Below are positions 35,156-43,753 of a stretch of 64,000 bases of DNA, one piece after another. The notes under the pieces were generated by a model, which saw only the letters and a program-made list of their open reading frames with translations, was not told the DNA's origin and made no database searches. Both the position numbers and the translations under genes were made by a program. Source of the DNA: Halomonas korlensis (lineage in GTDB: Bacteria; Pseudomonadota; Gammaproteobacteria; Pseudomonadales; Halomonadaceae); NCBI RefSeq assembly GCF_900116705.1, contig NZ_FPBP01000009.1, positions 124,001 through 188,000 of the forward strand, read 5' to 3'. How positions within the stretch are numbered: the stretch's first letter is position 1; each line of letters opens with the position of its first letter.

Positions 35156-36061
35156 TCACTCGGCGAACATCTCGAACAGCAGGCCGCGCAGCCAGCGGTT
35201 GCCGGTATCCTGGTGGAAGCGGCGGTGCCAGAAGAGGTTGATGGGGATCTCGGGGAAGGTCAGTGGGTGCTCGCGCATCGTCAGCGCGAAGCGCTCGCGG
35301 GTCACCTCGGCCAGCTTGTCGGTGACCGTCACCACCAGATCGGTGCGGCTGATGATATAGGGCACGGCCGCGAAGTGGGGCAGCTCGAGGCGAACCGGAC
35401 GGGTGATCCCGGCCTTGGCCAGCGACTCTTCCACGATGCCGTGGCCGGTGCCGCGGGCCACCACCACGGCGTGGCGGGCGGCGACGAAGTCGTCCAGATT
35501 GAAGTCACCTGCCGCCAGCGGGTGGTCGCGGCGCATCAGGCAGACATAGCGCTGCACGAAAAGCCCCTGCTGGTAGAAGCCGGCACCGAGCTGGGGGATC
35601 AGGCCGATCGCCAGGTCGACCCGGCCATCTTCCATGTCCCGCTTCAGGTCGTCGTGCTGGCTGCGCACGGTACTCAGCCGAATACCGGGTGCCTCCTCGG
35701 CCAGGCGTTGCAGCAGGCGGGGCAGGAAGACAATCTCGCCGATGTCGGTCATGGCGATGTGGAAGGTGCGCTCGCTGATGGCGGGGTCGAAGTCGTCCGG
35801 CCGGTTGAGGGCTTCCTGCAGGCGGGCCAGGGACTGGGCCACCGGCGGATGCAGGCGGCTGGCCAACGGGGTTGGCAGCAAGCCTTGAGAGGTGCGCTCG
35901 AAGAGCTCGTCGCCCAGCAGCTTGCGCAACCGTTTCAGTGCGTGGCTGACCGCTGGCTGGGTAAGGCCAAGGCGTAGCGCCACGCGCTGGGTGTTCTGTT
36001 CCTGGTAGAGCAGGTCGAAGACCACCAGCAGATTAATGTCGATGTCCGAGAGCCGGATCAT
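35156..36061 (-). CDS. LysR-family regulator, NahR/NodD-like
   Basis: The 301-residue protein begins MIRLSDIDINLLVVFDLLYQEQNTQRVALRLGLTQPAVSHALKRLR, the NahR/NodD/LinR form of the LysR HTH, and has a full effector domain. NahR proteins respond to salicylate. It is divergent from the FAD monooxygenase gene (36273), the typical nahR-salicylate hydroxylase arrangement. The 211-base gap contains TTCATC and GATGAA arms (36158-36163 and 36186-36191) and GTCGATATACGAC (36104-36116) as possible operators; neither closely matches the NahR consensus. Confidence 0.87.
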   Translation of the reverse strand: MIRLSDIDINLLVVFDLLYQEQNTQRVALRLGLTQPAVSHALKRLRKLLGDELFERTSQGLLPTPLASRLHPPVAQSLARLQEALNRPDDFDPAISERTFHIAMTDIGEIVFLPRLLQRLAEEAPGIRLSTVRSQHDDLKRDMEDGRVDLAIGLIPQLGAGFYQQGLFVQRYVCLMRRDHPLAAGDFNLDDFVAARHAVVVARGTGHGIVEESLAKAGITRPVRLELPHFAAVPYIISRTDLVVTVTDKLAEVTRERFALTMREHPLTFPEIPINLFWHRRFHQDTGNRWLRGLLFEMFAE

Positions 36062-36272
36062 TGCGGTTCGCCTCGTGCACGAGATGCCGTTCTGGGTAGC
36101 TTGTCGATATACGACATTAGTCGATGTTTGGAGGTGCTGCGGCGTGCAAGTGGCTGGTTCATCTTGTTATTAGCATCACTTATCGGATGAATTCAGGGAG
36201 CTGTGTGGCCCTTGCCTGGCCCAAGGCATAGCGTAAGGCAAATCCTTACGACATCCCTGGCTGGAGACACAC

Positions 36273-37592
36273 ATGGTATCGAACAACCACGACAAGCGCC
36301 TTTCCATCGGCATCGTCGGCGGCGGCATAGGTGGCGTTGCCTTCGCCGTGGCCCTCTCGCGGGACGCGGGCCTCGATGTCCACCTCTTCGAGGCCGCTGA
36401 GCGCTTCTCGGAAATCGGCGCCGGCGTCTCCTTCGGCCCCAATGCCGTGCGTGCGATCACACTGCTCGGTCTCGAGAAGCCCTACCGCGATATCGCCGAT
36501 GCCTCCCCCGCCCCCTTCGAGGATGTCTGGTTTGAATGGCGGCGCTGGCATGACGACGCCTATCTGACCGCCACCCTGGCCCCGGGCTGTGGCCAGTCCT
36601 CTGTCCACCGGGCCGATTTCCTGGAGGCTATTGTCGAGCAGCTGCCCGAGGGGATCGCCCGCTTCGGCAAGCGCTGTGTCGAGGTCGAGCAGGACAGCGA
36701 CGGCGTCACCGCACATTTCGCGGACGGCAGCACCTTTACCGGCGACATCCTGATCGGCTACGACGGCATCAAGTCGGCGGCACGCGATCATGTGCTGCCG
36801 CCGGCGCAGTATGGTGACCTTGGCCCCTTCTGGAGCGGTACCTATGCCTATCGCGGCATGATTCCCACCCAGCAGCTTGAGGCCGCCATGGAGGCCAAGG
36901 GCGCCGATAAGCGTCTGGCATTGGTGCCGCAGATGTACCTTGGGCCTGACCGCCACATCCTGACCTTTCCGGTGAAGCAGTCGCAGCTGGTCAATGTGGT
37001 GGCCTTCATCACCGACCGCTCCACCCCGAATCCCAAGCTGCCCGAGGGCGAGGAGTGGGTCAGCTCCGTGACCCAGGAGGAGCTGCTGGGCGTCTTCGCG
37101 GGCTGGGGAGCCGGTTCGCAGGCCATTCTCGACTGTATCCCCGAGCCCACCCGCTGGGCCCTGCACGAGCTTCCCGAACTGCCCCGCTATCATCGCGGAC
37201 GGGTGCTGCTTGTCGGCGATGCCGCCCATGCCATGGTGCCTCACCAAGGGGCGGGCGCCGGCCAGGCGCTGGAAGATGCCTATGTGCTGGCCAGCTTGCT
37301 GACCGACGAGGCCTGCAACCGGCATAACGCCGAGAAGACGCTGGCGGCCTTCGAGGCGGTCCGCCACGCGCGCACCTGCAAGGTCCAGCGCACCTCCCAT
37401 GAAGCAGGGGATGTGTATGAGTTCGCCGGAACCGGCATTGGCGACGATGAAACCAAGCTGATCGAGAACCTGGAAACTCGCTACGACTGGCTGTGGAACC
37501 ACAATCTGCAGGACGACGTGCTAGCCGCCAAAAAGCGGTTGGGCCGGGAGCAGGATGGGGGCTCACGGATGGCAGAAGCACGCGGGACCTGA
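36273..37592 (+). CDS. FAD-dependent aromatic monooxygenase, salicylate 1-hydroxylase-like
   Basis: The 439-residue class A flavoprotein monooxygenase has the FAD motif GGGIGG at residues 16-21, an Arg-Ala-Asp (HRADFL) strand near 115, the DG motif GYDGIKSAARDHV near 165, and the second FAD motif VLLVGDAAHAMVPHQGAGAGQALEDA near 310. The full-length pattern is that of NahG-type salicylate hydroxylases (salicylate to catechol with CO2 release); 3-hydroxybenzoate 6-hydroxylase is a related alternative. The neighbouring NahR-like LysR favours salicylate. No catechol dioxygenase is present in the window. The ATG at 36273 follows CCCTGGCTGGAGACAC. Confidence 0.85.
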   Translation: MVSNNHDKRLSIGIVGGGIGGVAFAVALSRDAGLDVHLFEAAERFSEIGAGVSFGPNAVRAITLLGLEKPYRDIADASPAPFEDVWFEWRRWHDDAYLTATLAPGCGQSSVHRADFLEAIVEQLPEGIARFGKRCVEVEQDSDGVTAHFADGSTFTGDILIGYDGIKSAARDHVLPPAQYGDLGPFWSGTYAYRGMIPTQQLEAAMEAKGADKRLALVPQMYLGPDRHILTFPVKQSQLVNVVAFITDRSTPNPKLPEGEEWVSSVTQEELLGVFAGWGAGSQAILDCIPEPTRWALHELPELPRYHRGRVLLVGDAAHAMVPHQGAGAGQALEDAYVLASLLTDEACNRHNAEKTLAAFEAVRHARTCKVQRTSHEAGDVYEFAGTGIGDDETKLIENLETRYDWLWNHNLQDDVLAAKKRLGREQDGGSRMAEARGT

Positions 37593-37607
37593 GCGGTCCG
37601 TGATGTG

Positions 37608-38078
37608 CTACCCCGCCTGGCGGATTGGCACGCGGCTCAGGTGGTTGTTCTCGTCGGCGATGCGTGTCAGCAGCCGGCAGAGGGTCTCCCGCTCGTCCTC
37701 GCTCAAGGGGGCGAGGATTTCCTCCTGCACCTCGTCCACGGTCGGCTCGGCGTCGTGGCGAAGCCGTTCGCCCTCCTCGGTCAGGGTGACCAACATGGAG
37801 CGGCGATCCTCAGGGTTGCGCCGTCGGGTCACCAGGCCGCGCTCCTCCAGCTTGCGAACCACCACGGCCACGGTGTTGCGATCCAGCGCCGTATGGCCGC
37901 CCAGGGTGATCTGGTCGATCGGCCCTTTCTCCTCGAGCGCGCAGAGGAGGATGTACTGCAGTTGGGTCAGGTGGTAGGCCTCGCACTTGCGCAGGAAGAT
38001 CGCGACGCTGATCTGGTGGCAGCGCCGCAGCAGGTTACCGGGCAGCACATTGGCCTGAGTAAGCGGAATTCGGGTCAT
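37608..38078 (-). CDS. mobR: MarR-family regulator, MobR-like
   Basis: The 156-residue protein has the MarR winged helix (about residues 35-110, with HTALDRNTVAVVVRKLEERGLVTRRRNPEDRRSMLV; DxRxxxV wing) between N- and C-terminal dimer helices. It is divergent from a MobA-type 3-hydroxybenzoate 4-hydroxylase. In Comamonas, MobR is a MarR repressor of mobA released by 3-hydroxybenzoate. The match of family and position supports the name, although sequence identity to MobR cannot be measured here. Its stop lies 15 bases from the convergent end of the salicylate-hydroxylase-like gene. Confidence 0.78.
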   Translation of the reverse strand: MTRIPLTQANVLPGNLLRRCHQISVAIFLRKCEAYHLTQLQYILLCALEEKGPIDQITLGGHTALDRNTVAVVVRKLEERGLVTRRRNPEDRRSMLVTLTEEGERLRHDAEPTVDEVQEEILAPLSEDERETLCRLLTRIADENNHLSRVPIRQAG

Positions 38079-38252
38079 CGTCTCGTCATCTCAAGGGGGG
38101 CGGGTGGCTGGCCGGGCAGGCCGGTCGGCCCGGCATGGTGGACTAACTTATCAGAGTGCCCGGACATCCGCTGGCGATACCGGGCCCGGGCGGGCTAGCG
38201 AAAACGGCCAAGGTGTCGGGCCTTGGCGGAAAGTCGTATTGCCCGCCGGCAA

Positions 38253-38274
38253 ATTAGTCACAATACTGACGAAT
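38253..38274. promoter_or_regulatory. Candidate MarR/MobR operator
   Basis: ATTAGTC-N8-GACGAAT is a 22-bp near-palindrome (one mismatch in 7-bp arms) in the divergent mobR-mobA region. The rest of the 304-base gap (38079-38382) shows GC-rich sequence next to mobR and no gene. Confidence 0.5.
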
Positions 38275-38382
38275 TAAGTCGTGGCCAATTACCACACCAA
38301 GTGAAACCGGCACCATGGGTTTCCTGTTCACTTTTTTCGTACCAACAACGAATACCCGTAGCGCACGGGATGGAGCGAGTAG

Positions 38383-40272
38383 ATGCAGTACTTCCTCGAC
38401 GGTTACCGCAGTGGCGACCCGCGGATTCAGCCTGTTGCCGAAGGGCGCAGCGACGAGCAGGGTCTGCTGCCGGAAGAGGTGGACGTGCTGATCGTCGGTA
38501 CCGGGCCGGCCGGGTTGCTGCTGGCCGCCCAGTTATCGACCTTCCCCGAGATCGTCACCCGCGTCGTGGAGAAGGCCGATGGGCCACTCGAAGTGGGACG
38601 TGCCGACGGTGTGGCCTGTCGCACGGTCGAGATGTTCGAGGCCTTCGGCCTGGCCGAGCGGATGACCTCCGAGGCCTACTGGATCAACGAGACCCACTTC
38701 TGGGGGCCGGACCCCTATGACAAGGCACGGATCGCCCGGCTCGGCCGTGTGCAGGACGTTCGCGACGGGCTGTCTGAGTTCCCGCACGTGATCGTCAACC
38801 AGGCCCGACTGCTCGACTTTCTGCTGGAGTACATGCACAACTCCTCCAGCCGCCTGCAGGTCGACTACCGCCACGAGACGCTCAAGGTGGAGGTGCCCGA
38901 GAACCCTGACGAGCGCGTCACGGTGACCCTCAACACCCCAGAGGGCGAGAAGAGCGTCCGAGCGAAGTACGTTGTCGGCTGCGACGGTGCGCACAGCGTC
39001 GTGCGCGAGTCCATCGGTCGAAAACCACAAGGCCACGGTGAAGACAAGGCGTGGGGCGTGATGGACGTCCTGGCAGTGACCGATTTCCCGGATATCCGCT
39101 TCAAGTGCACGATCCAATCCGCCGACGCGGGCAACATCCTGCTGATTCCTCGCGAGGGCGGCTACATGGTGCGGATGTACGTCGACATGGGAAATATCGC
39201 CCCGGATGCCTGGCTGACCAAGGAAGAGGTGCTGGAGAAGGCTCAGGCAGTATTGGCGCCGTACACCTTCGAGGTGAAGGAGACCGCCTGGTTCTCCGTT
39301 TACCGTGTTGGTCACCGGGTCACCGATAAGTTCGACGATGTCGACGACGATCAGGTGGAGAGCCGCACGCCTCGTGTCTTTATCGCCGGTGATGCCTGCC
39401 ACACCCACACCGCCAAGGCTGGGCAGGGGATGAACGTGTCGATGCAGGACACCTTCAACCTTGGTTGGAAGCTGATCTCGGTGCTTCAGGAGCGTAGCCC
39501 GGCCAGCCTGCTGCACACCTACAACGCTGAGCGTCATGTCATCGCGAAAAACCTGATCGAAATGGATACCCGCTGGTCGAGGGCGATCGGCGCCGCGCAG
39601 GCCTCCGACGACCCGCAGGCAGCGATGACCGGCCTGGCCGAGGTGCAACGGCAATTCGTCACCAACAGCGAGTTCACCGCGGGGTTCGCCACCCACTACG
39701 CGCCGGACCTGCTCACTGGTGACGACAGCCACCTGGGGCTGGCCACCGGCTTCCCGCCCGGGCGCCGCTTCCACTCGGCCGAGGTGATCCGACTCGGCGA
39801 TGCCAAGCAGGTCCACCTCGGGCACGTGCATCGCGCCGACGGCCGCTGGCGGCTCTACGCCTTCGCCGACATGGTCGACCCGAGAAGTCCGGGATCGCGG
39901 TTCAACGCGCTGATGGATTTCCTTGCCAGCGAGGCGTCGCCGATTCGCCGCTTCACCCCGCAAGGGGCCGACCCGGATGCGGTCTTCGATGTCCACGGCA
40001 TCATCCAACAGTCTCACCTCGAGGTGGACTGGGCCGACATGCACGACCTCCTCAAGCCGCACAAGGGGGCCCTCGGACTGCAGGACTACCAGAAGGCCCA
40101 CGCGCCCGTGCTGGGCACCGACCAGGACATCTTCGACCTGCGGGGCATCGACCGTGGCGCCGGCGCGCTGGTGGTGGTACGACCGGACCAGTACGTCTCG
40201 CTCGTGCTCCCGCTGGATGGGTTCGAGGAACTCAACGAGTTCTTCTCCCGCTTCATGGTGGAGCCTGACTGA
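38383..40272 (+). CDS. mobA: 3-Hydroxybenzoate 4-monooxygenase
   Basis: The 629-residue enzyme has the FAD motif GTGPAG at 39-44, the DG motif VGCDGAHSVVRESIG near 200, the second FAD motif VFIAGDACHTHTAKAGQGMNVSMQDTFNLGWKL near 340, and a C-terminal thioredoxin-like domain (about 450-629). This is the phenol-hydroxylase-like layout of MobA, close to its usual 639 residues. It converts 3-hydroxybenzoate to protocatechuate with NADPH and O2, feeding the pca branch. ATG at 38383 follows GGAGCGAG. It is divergent from a MarR gene. Confidence 0.9.
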   Translation: MQYFLDGYRSGDPRIQPVAEGRSDEQGLLPEEVDVLIVGTGPAGLLLAAQLSTFPEIVTRVVEKADGPLEVGRADGVACRTVEMFEAFGLAERMTSEAYWINETHFWGPDPYDKARIARLGRVQDVRDGLSEFPHVIVNQARLLDFLLEYMHNSSSRLQVDYRHETLKVEVPENPDERVTVTLNTPEGEKSVRAKYVVGCDGAHSVVRESIGRKPQGHGEDKAWGVMDVLAVTDFPDIRFKCTIQSADAGNILLIPREGGYMVRMYVDMGNIAPDAWLTKEEVLEKAQAVLAPYTFEVKETAWFSVYRVGHRVTDKFDDVDDDQVESRTPRVFIAGDACHTHTAKAGQGMNVSMQDTFNLGWKLISVLQERSPASLLHTYNAERHVIAKNLIEMDTRWSRAIGAAQASDDPQAAMTGLAEVQRQFVTNSEFTAGFATHYAPDLLTGDDSHLGLATGFPPGRRFHSAEVIRLGDAKQVHLGHVHRADGRWRLYAFADMVDPRSPGSRFNALMDFLASEASPIRRFTPQGADPDAVFDVHGIIQQSHLEVDWADMHDLLKPHKGALGLQDYQKAHAPVLGTDQDIFDLRGIDRGAGALVVVRPDQYVSLVLPLDGFEELNEFFSRFMVEPD

Positions 40273-40401
40273 AAGCGTTGACTCGCACGTCGCCAGGAAT
40301 CATAAGGGGTGGACCGGCATCGTCGTGCGCTGGTCCATCCCGGTCGATCTTCGGCAATACGCTGCCGGCGCGCGTGGCGGACGAGGCGGTAGCACTTGGC
40401 G

Positions 40402-41340
40402 TTAACTTACCGTACGGTTGACCTCGGTTGTCATGGCGGGGAAGGGGGCCATGACCGGCCGACTGACGCTGACCAGTTCCAGGAAACACTCTTCGACGGT
40501 CCGCCCGGTCGTCTCGAGTATGTGGTCGGCCTGGCGATAGTCAGCGTCGCGCTCCGTCAGGATGCGGGTCAGGTCTTCCTTGGCAATCTTGAGGTTGTTG
40601 CCTTCCAGTGGGCGCATGTCTCCTTCCGCCATCAGCCGTCGCATCAACTCGTCGGGCGATGCCTTCAGCCAGACCGTGTAGAAGCTGCTGAGCAGTTTTT
40701 GGAAAGTTTCGGGCTCGGTAACCAATCCACCACCGACCTCGAGTACCGACAGGGGATGCTGTTCGTTCACGTGCTCCAGCGCCTGCCGCTCCAGACGCCG
40801 GTAGGTGCGTTGACCACCAAGCTCTAGGACTTCGCCTACCTTCATGCCTCCCTGTGCTTCGATGACCTGACTGAGGCGGATGAAGGGGAGGCTGAGCTCC
40901 GAGGCCAGCAATTCCCCGAGGGTCGTCTTGCCGCCAAATCGGATGCCGATCAGGGCGATACCGGACTGGCAAGTACGAGGTGGGGCGAAGTGCCGAGCAA
41001 GCAGTTGGTAGGCCTCCTCGAGTTGGGAAGAGGACAGACGGTGCAGCAAGTCGCTGAGCGAGTTGGGAAGCGCCTGCTGGCCCAAGGCAGGCAGCAGCCC
41101 ATGCAGCGGCACGACCATCGCCTGAGCCAGCCGCTGCAGCAATTCGATAGAGATGTTGGCCTTACCAGTCTCGATCTGAGCCAGGTAGCGCTCGGATATA
41201 CCGGATTGTGCAGACAAGTTTTTTCGTGCAATGCCACGACGAGCTCGGTAGGCACGCACGCGTTCGCCGATGGATTTGGCAAGGCTTGGTTGCGACTTGG
41301 CCTCTTCCACGTCACTAGCGCTTTTTTCTTCTGGTTTCAT
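40402..41340 (-). CDS. XRE-shikimate kinase fusion regulator, BoxR/BzdR-like
   Basis: The 312-residue protein has an N-terminal XRE HTH (residues 22-80, RAYRARRGIARKNLSAQSGISERYLAQIETG), a linker, and a shikimate-kinase-like domain with a P-loop GIRFGGKTTL at 132-141. This fused layout defines BzdR and BoxR, repressors of benzoyl-CoA catabolism that bind benzoyl-CoA through the kinase domain. No box or bzd enzymes are in the window. It faces away from the TRAP-CoA-transferase-thiolase operon, whose upstream region has TGCA-N6-TGCA, so the ligand may be a different acyl-CoA made there. A promoter on the minus strand (-35 41458-41463, -10 41436-41441) fits. Confidence 0.9.
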   Translation of the reverse strand: MKPEEKSASDVEEAKSQPSLAKSIGERVRAYRARRGIARKNLSAQSGISERYLAQIETGKANISIELLQRLAQAMVVPLHGLLPALGQQALPNSLSDLLHRLSSSQLEEAYQLLARHFAPPRTCQSGIALIGIRFGGKTTLGELLASELSLPFIRLSQVIEAQGGMKVGEVLELGGQRTYRRLERQALEHVNEQHPLSVLEVGGGLVTEPETFQKLLSSFYTVWLKASPDELMRRLMAEGDMRPLEGNNLKIAKEDLTRILTERDADYRQADHILETTGRTVEECFLELVSVSRPVMAPFPAMTTEVNRTVS

Positions 41341-41435
41341 GAGGGTTCTCGGTGTGCTTGTAGCAGAAGATGCTTGCCAAGGGTCCAGGCGGACTCAATG
41401 AATCTACCAGCCCCCTTACAGGTCATGATGCTGGC

Positions 41436-41463
41436 ATTATAATGCATGATAACCGGTGAGCAA
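41436..41463 (-). promoter_or_regulatory. Sigma-70 promoter for the XRE-shikimate kinase gene
   Basis: On the minus strand TTGCTC (41463-41458), 16 bases, then TATAAT (41441-41436). The -10 sits in the palindrome GCATTATAATGC (41434-41445) next to a TGCA, so autoregulation is plausible. Confidence 0.6.
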
Positions 41464-41663
41464 TACTGCTCCCGCCCTCTGCTTCTAGTTGACTCCCCCG
41501 TCTGACCTGCCGTATCGGCGTGCGTGACCATCGGACCGCCTCTCCGACGCCCTGTTGACTGGTGATGTCGCCGCTCGGCCCCCTTCCTACTCGGGCGAGG
41601 GAGGGTTGGCTTATTCCAGTTGTCTACCTGGCATTAAGACTAAGGTCGGGTTTCGTGAGCACC

Positions 41664-41694
41664 TGCAAATGGAACTATAATGCACGCCGCTGCA
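41664..41694. promoter_or_regulatory. BzdR/BoxR-type operator (three TGCA motifs) overlapping a TATAAT box
   Basis: TGCA occurs at 41664, 41681 and 41691: TGCA-N13-TGCA-N6-TGCA. TGCA-N6-TGCA is the core reported for the BzdR operator. A perfect TATAAT (41676-41681) overlaps the second TGCA, so binding would block transcription. The -35 region (TTCGTG, 18 bases upstream) is poor. Confidence 0.65.
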
Positions 41695-42037
41695 CTGAAG
41701 TGCCGTACCTTTCGTGTGGTGGGTGCCATCTTAGCGCCCTCTGATCGTCGGTCGAGCGTTTCAGCTATGGCCTCGAGGCCGGCTGGCCCTCCCGTGTGAC
41801 CCTGGATGGGCGCGAGGGAGATGCCGTGTGCCTTCAAGCTCTGGTGATGTACAGCTTATGGATCGTGAAGTGGCAGCAGTCGACACGCTGAGGTGGCCTA
41901 TGCTGAAGAGGGGGTTTATTACTCCACGACAGTGTAGTCCCTGCTGTCGTCCCTCATGACCGGAATGAGTCGCCTGCTGGTAGCCAAAGACTGCCTGGCG
42001 ATTAGTTACCAACAATGCTAACGAAGTGAGAAACTTT

Positions 42038-43168
42038 ATGACCCTCAAGACAATAGTCAAGAGCTTGGCGATTTTTGCCGTCGCGGGTGGAGTTGCTATT
42101 CAGTCAGCCCAAGCGAAAGACTTGCGGTTGGCACCTGGCGTCCCCCCGGCCCACCCGGCCCACACTCCCCTGTATACTGAATTCGTGCCGGCTCTGGCCG
42201 AAGAGTCTGATGGCCGCCTGGGTGGGCAGATCATGGGGACGGAGATTGCCTCGCTGGGCAATATGCGCACGGCGCTGCGTAGTGGCCTGGTGGAAGCCGG
42301 TCTACTACTGCCGGCCTACTTCCCTGCCGACCTGCCCAATTTCAACCTGATCGGCGATATGGCGCTTCTCGGCACGAACTCCTATGCCATGAATGGCGCA
42401 GTCACCGAGTACATCGCTACCTGTGACGCCTGTCAGGCTGAGCTCAAGCAGATGGGTATCGTCTATACCAGTACCCATACGACCGATGTCTACCACCTGC
42501 TGACCAACAAGCCGGTGACTACCGTTGAAGACCTACAAGGCATGCGTCTTCGCGTCGGCGGGTCGCAGTACTCCCGCTGGCTGGAAGCGATGGGCGGTAC
42601 GCCGACCAGCACCCCAGTAGGGGAGACTTTCGAGTCGCTGTCCCAGGGTGTGATCGATGGTTCGATTGCCTCCTCGGCGGATATCATCTCTTTCCGACTG
42701 GAAGATGCTATCGATTACCTGACGTATATCGGCCTGGGCACCTTCCATAGCACCATCTCACACGCCACCGGTCAGCCAGCGTGGAATTCTCTTTCTGCTG
42801 AAGATCGTGAGGCAGTGGCACGCGCCTCCACCCGAGCGAGTGCGCTGGCGACCCAGCGCTGGGCCTACGAGATGCCTGCCGAAGCCGACCAGGTGGCGCG
42901 TGACAGTGGCATCGAGATTCTCGAGGCCGATGAGTCGCTGCACGAGGCGACCCGCAACTTCGCCGAGAAAGACCTGGTCTATGCCGCCGAGCAGGCCGAG
43001 AGCCGCTACGGCGTCAGCGACGCTGCCGCCAAACTCGAACGCTTCCAGGAACTGGTCGAGAAGTGGAACGGCATCATCGAGGAGATTGGCGAAGACCCCG
43101 AGGCCGTTGCCGAGGCCATTAACCGCGAGGTGTGGAACGAGGTGGACTTCACTAACTACGGCACCTGA
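42038..43168 (+). CDS. TRAP transporter solute-binding protein DctP
   Basis: The 376-residue precursor has a signal peptide (VKSLAIFAVAGGVAIQSAQA-KD) and the DctP fold: an N-terminal lobe with LAPGVPPAHPAHTPLYTEFVPALAEESDGRL, and the hinge segment GMRLRVGGSQYSRWLEAMGGTPTSTPVGETFESLSQGVIDG near residue 175-215, with the Arg that binds the ligand carboxylate in LRVGG. ATG at 42038 follows GAAGTGAG. It begins an operon with DctQ, DctM, a CoA-transferase and a thiolase. The ligand is likely a carboxylic acid to be activated to a CoA-thioester. Confidence 0.92.
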   Translation: MTLKTIVKSLAIFAVAGGVAIQSAQAKDLRLAPGVPPAHPAHTPLYTEFVPALAEESDGRLGGQIMGTEIASLGNMRTALRSGLVEAGLLLPAYFPADLPNFNLIGDMALLGTNSYAMNGAVTEYIATCDACQAELKQMGIVYTSTHTTDVYHLLTNKPVTTVEDLQGMRLRVGGSQYSRWLEAMGGTPTSTPVGETFESLSQGVIDGSIASSADIISFRLEDAIDYLTYIGLGTFHSTISHATGQPAWNSLSAEDREAVARASTRASALATQRWAYEMPAEADQVARDSGIEILEADESLHEATRNFAEKDLVYAAEQAESRYGVSDAAAKLERFQELVEKWNGIIEEIGEDPEAVAEAINREVWNEVDFTNYGT

Positions 43169-43233
43169 ACTTGCTGCTTCTCAGGGTCGCCTCGGCGGCC
43201 CTGGGCCTCTTCCTCGAGACAGGAGGTTATCTC

Positions 43234-43749
43234 ATGGCCTGGTTATATCGCCTGGTGAATAAAGTCTCCATGGGGCTGGGATTGCTGGGAACCATCGCGA
43301 TCCTGCTGATGGTGATTCACGTGACGCTGGACGTCATCCTGCGCTCCACCTTGTCGGTATCGGTCCCGGCTACCCTGGAGATGGTCACCCGTTACTACCT
43401 GATCACCCTGGCCTTGCTCCCCCTGGCCTGGGTGGAGTGGCGCAAGAACATGATTGCCGTGGAAGCCTTGGAAAGCCTGATGAGCCCGATGTTGATCCGG
43501 ATGTCGGATGTGTTGGTGTCACTGCTGTCGGCAGGGGTCTATATCGTGTTGATGGTCGCCACCTGGGGAAAGGCCATGGAGCAGTTTCAGATCGGCTCCT
43601 ACGTCATGTCATTGAACTTCCCCATGCCGGTCTGGCCCACCTACTTCGTTCTGCCGCTGGCATTCTGCCTGGCCGCCATCGTCTGCCTCATACGCATTCC
43701 GCTGCTGGCCAGCGGCACGGCCTATCCCGCCGACACGCAAGAAGGGTAA
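43234..43749 (+). CDS. TRAP transporter small permease DctQ
   Basis: The 171-residue protein has four hydrophobic segments with the DctQ pattern HVTLDVILRSTLSVSVPATLEMVTRYYLITLALLPLAWVEWRKNMIAVE. ATG at 43234 follows ACAGGAGGTTAT, a strong ribosome site; a TTG start 21 codons upstream is unlikely. It lies 65 bases after dctP and 4 bases before dctM. Confidence 0.9.
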   Translation: MAWLYRLVNKVSMGLGLLGTIAILLMVIHVTLDVILRSTLSVSVPATLEMVTRYYLITLALLPLAWVEWRKNMIAVEALESLMSPMLIRMSDVLVSLLSAGVYIVLMVATWGKAMEQFQIGSYVMSLNFPMPVWPTYFVLPLAFCLAAIVCLIRIPLLASGTAYPADTQEG

Positions 43750-43753
43750 TTCC

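Larger units (their letters stand above)
41341..42037. other. 697-base intergenic region between regulator and TRAP operon
   Basis: It contains the two TATAAT-TGCA elements listed separately and short hairpins at 41926-41950 (ACGACAG/CTGTCGT) and 41953-41969 (CTCAT/ATGAG). The apparent leader before dctP is about 350 bases. I see no convincing gene; short ORFs here lack ribosome sites and family character. Confidence 0.6.

Noticed and set aside
38533..40101. 522-codon minus-strand frame opposite mobA
   Set aside because: It is the mirror of the mobA frame, with no domain and no start signal.
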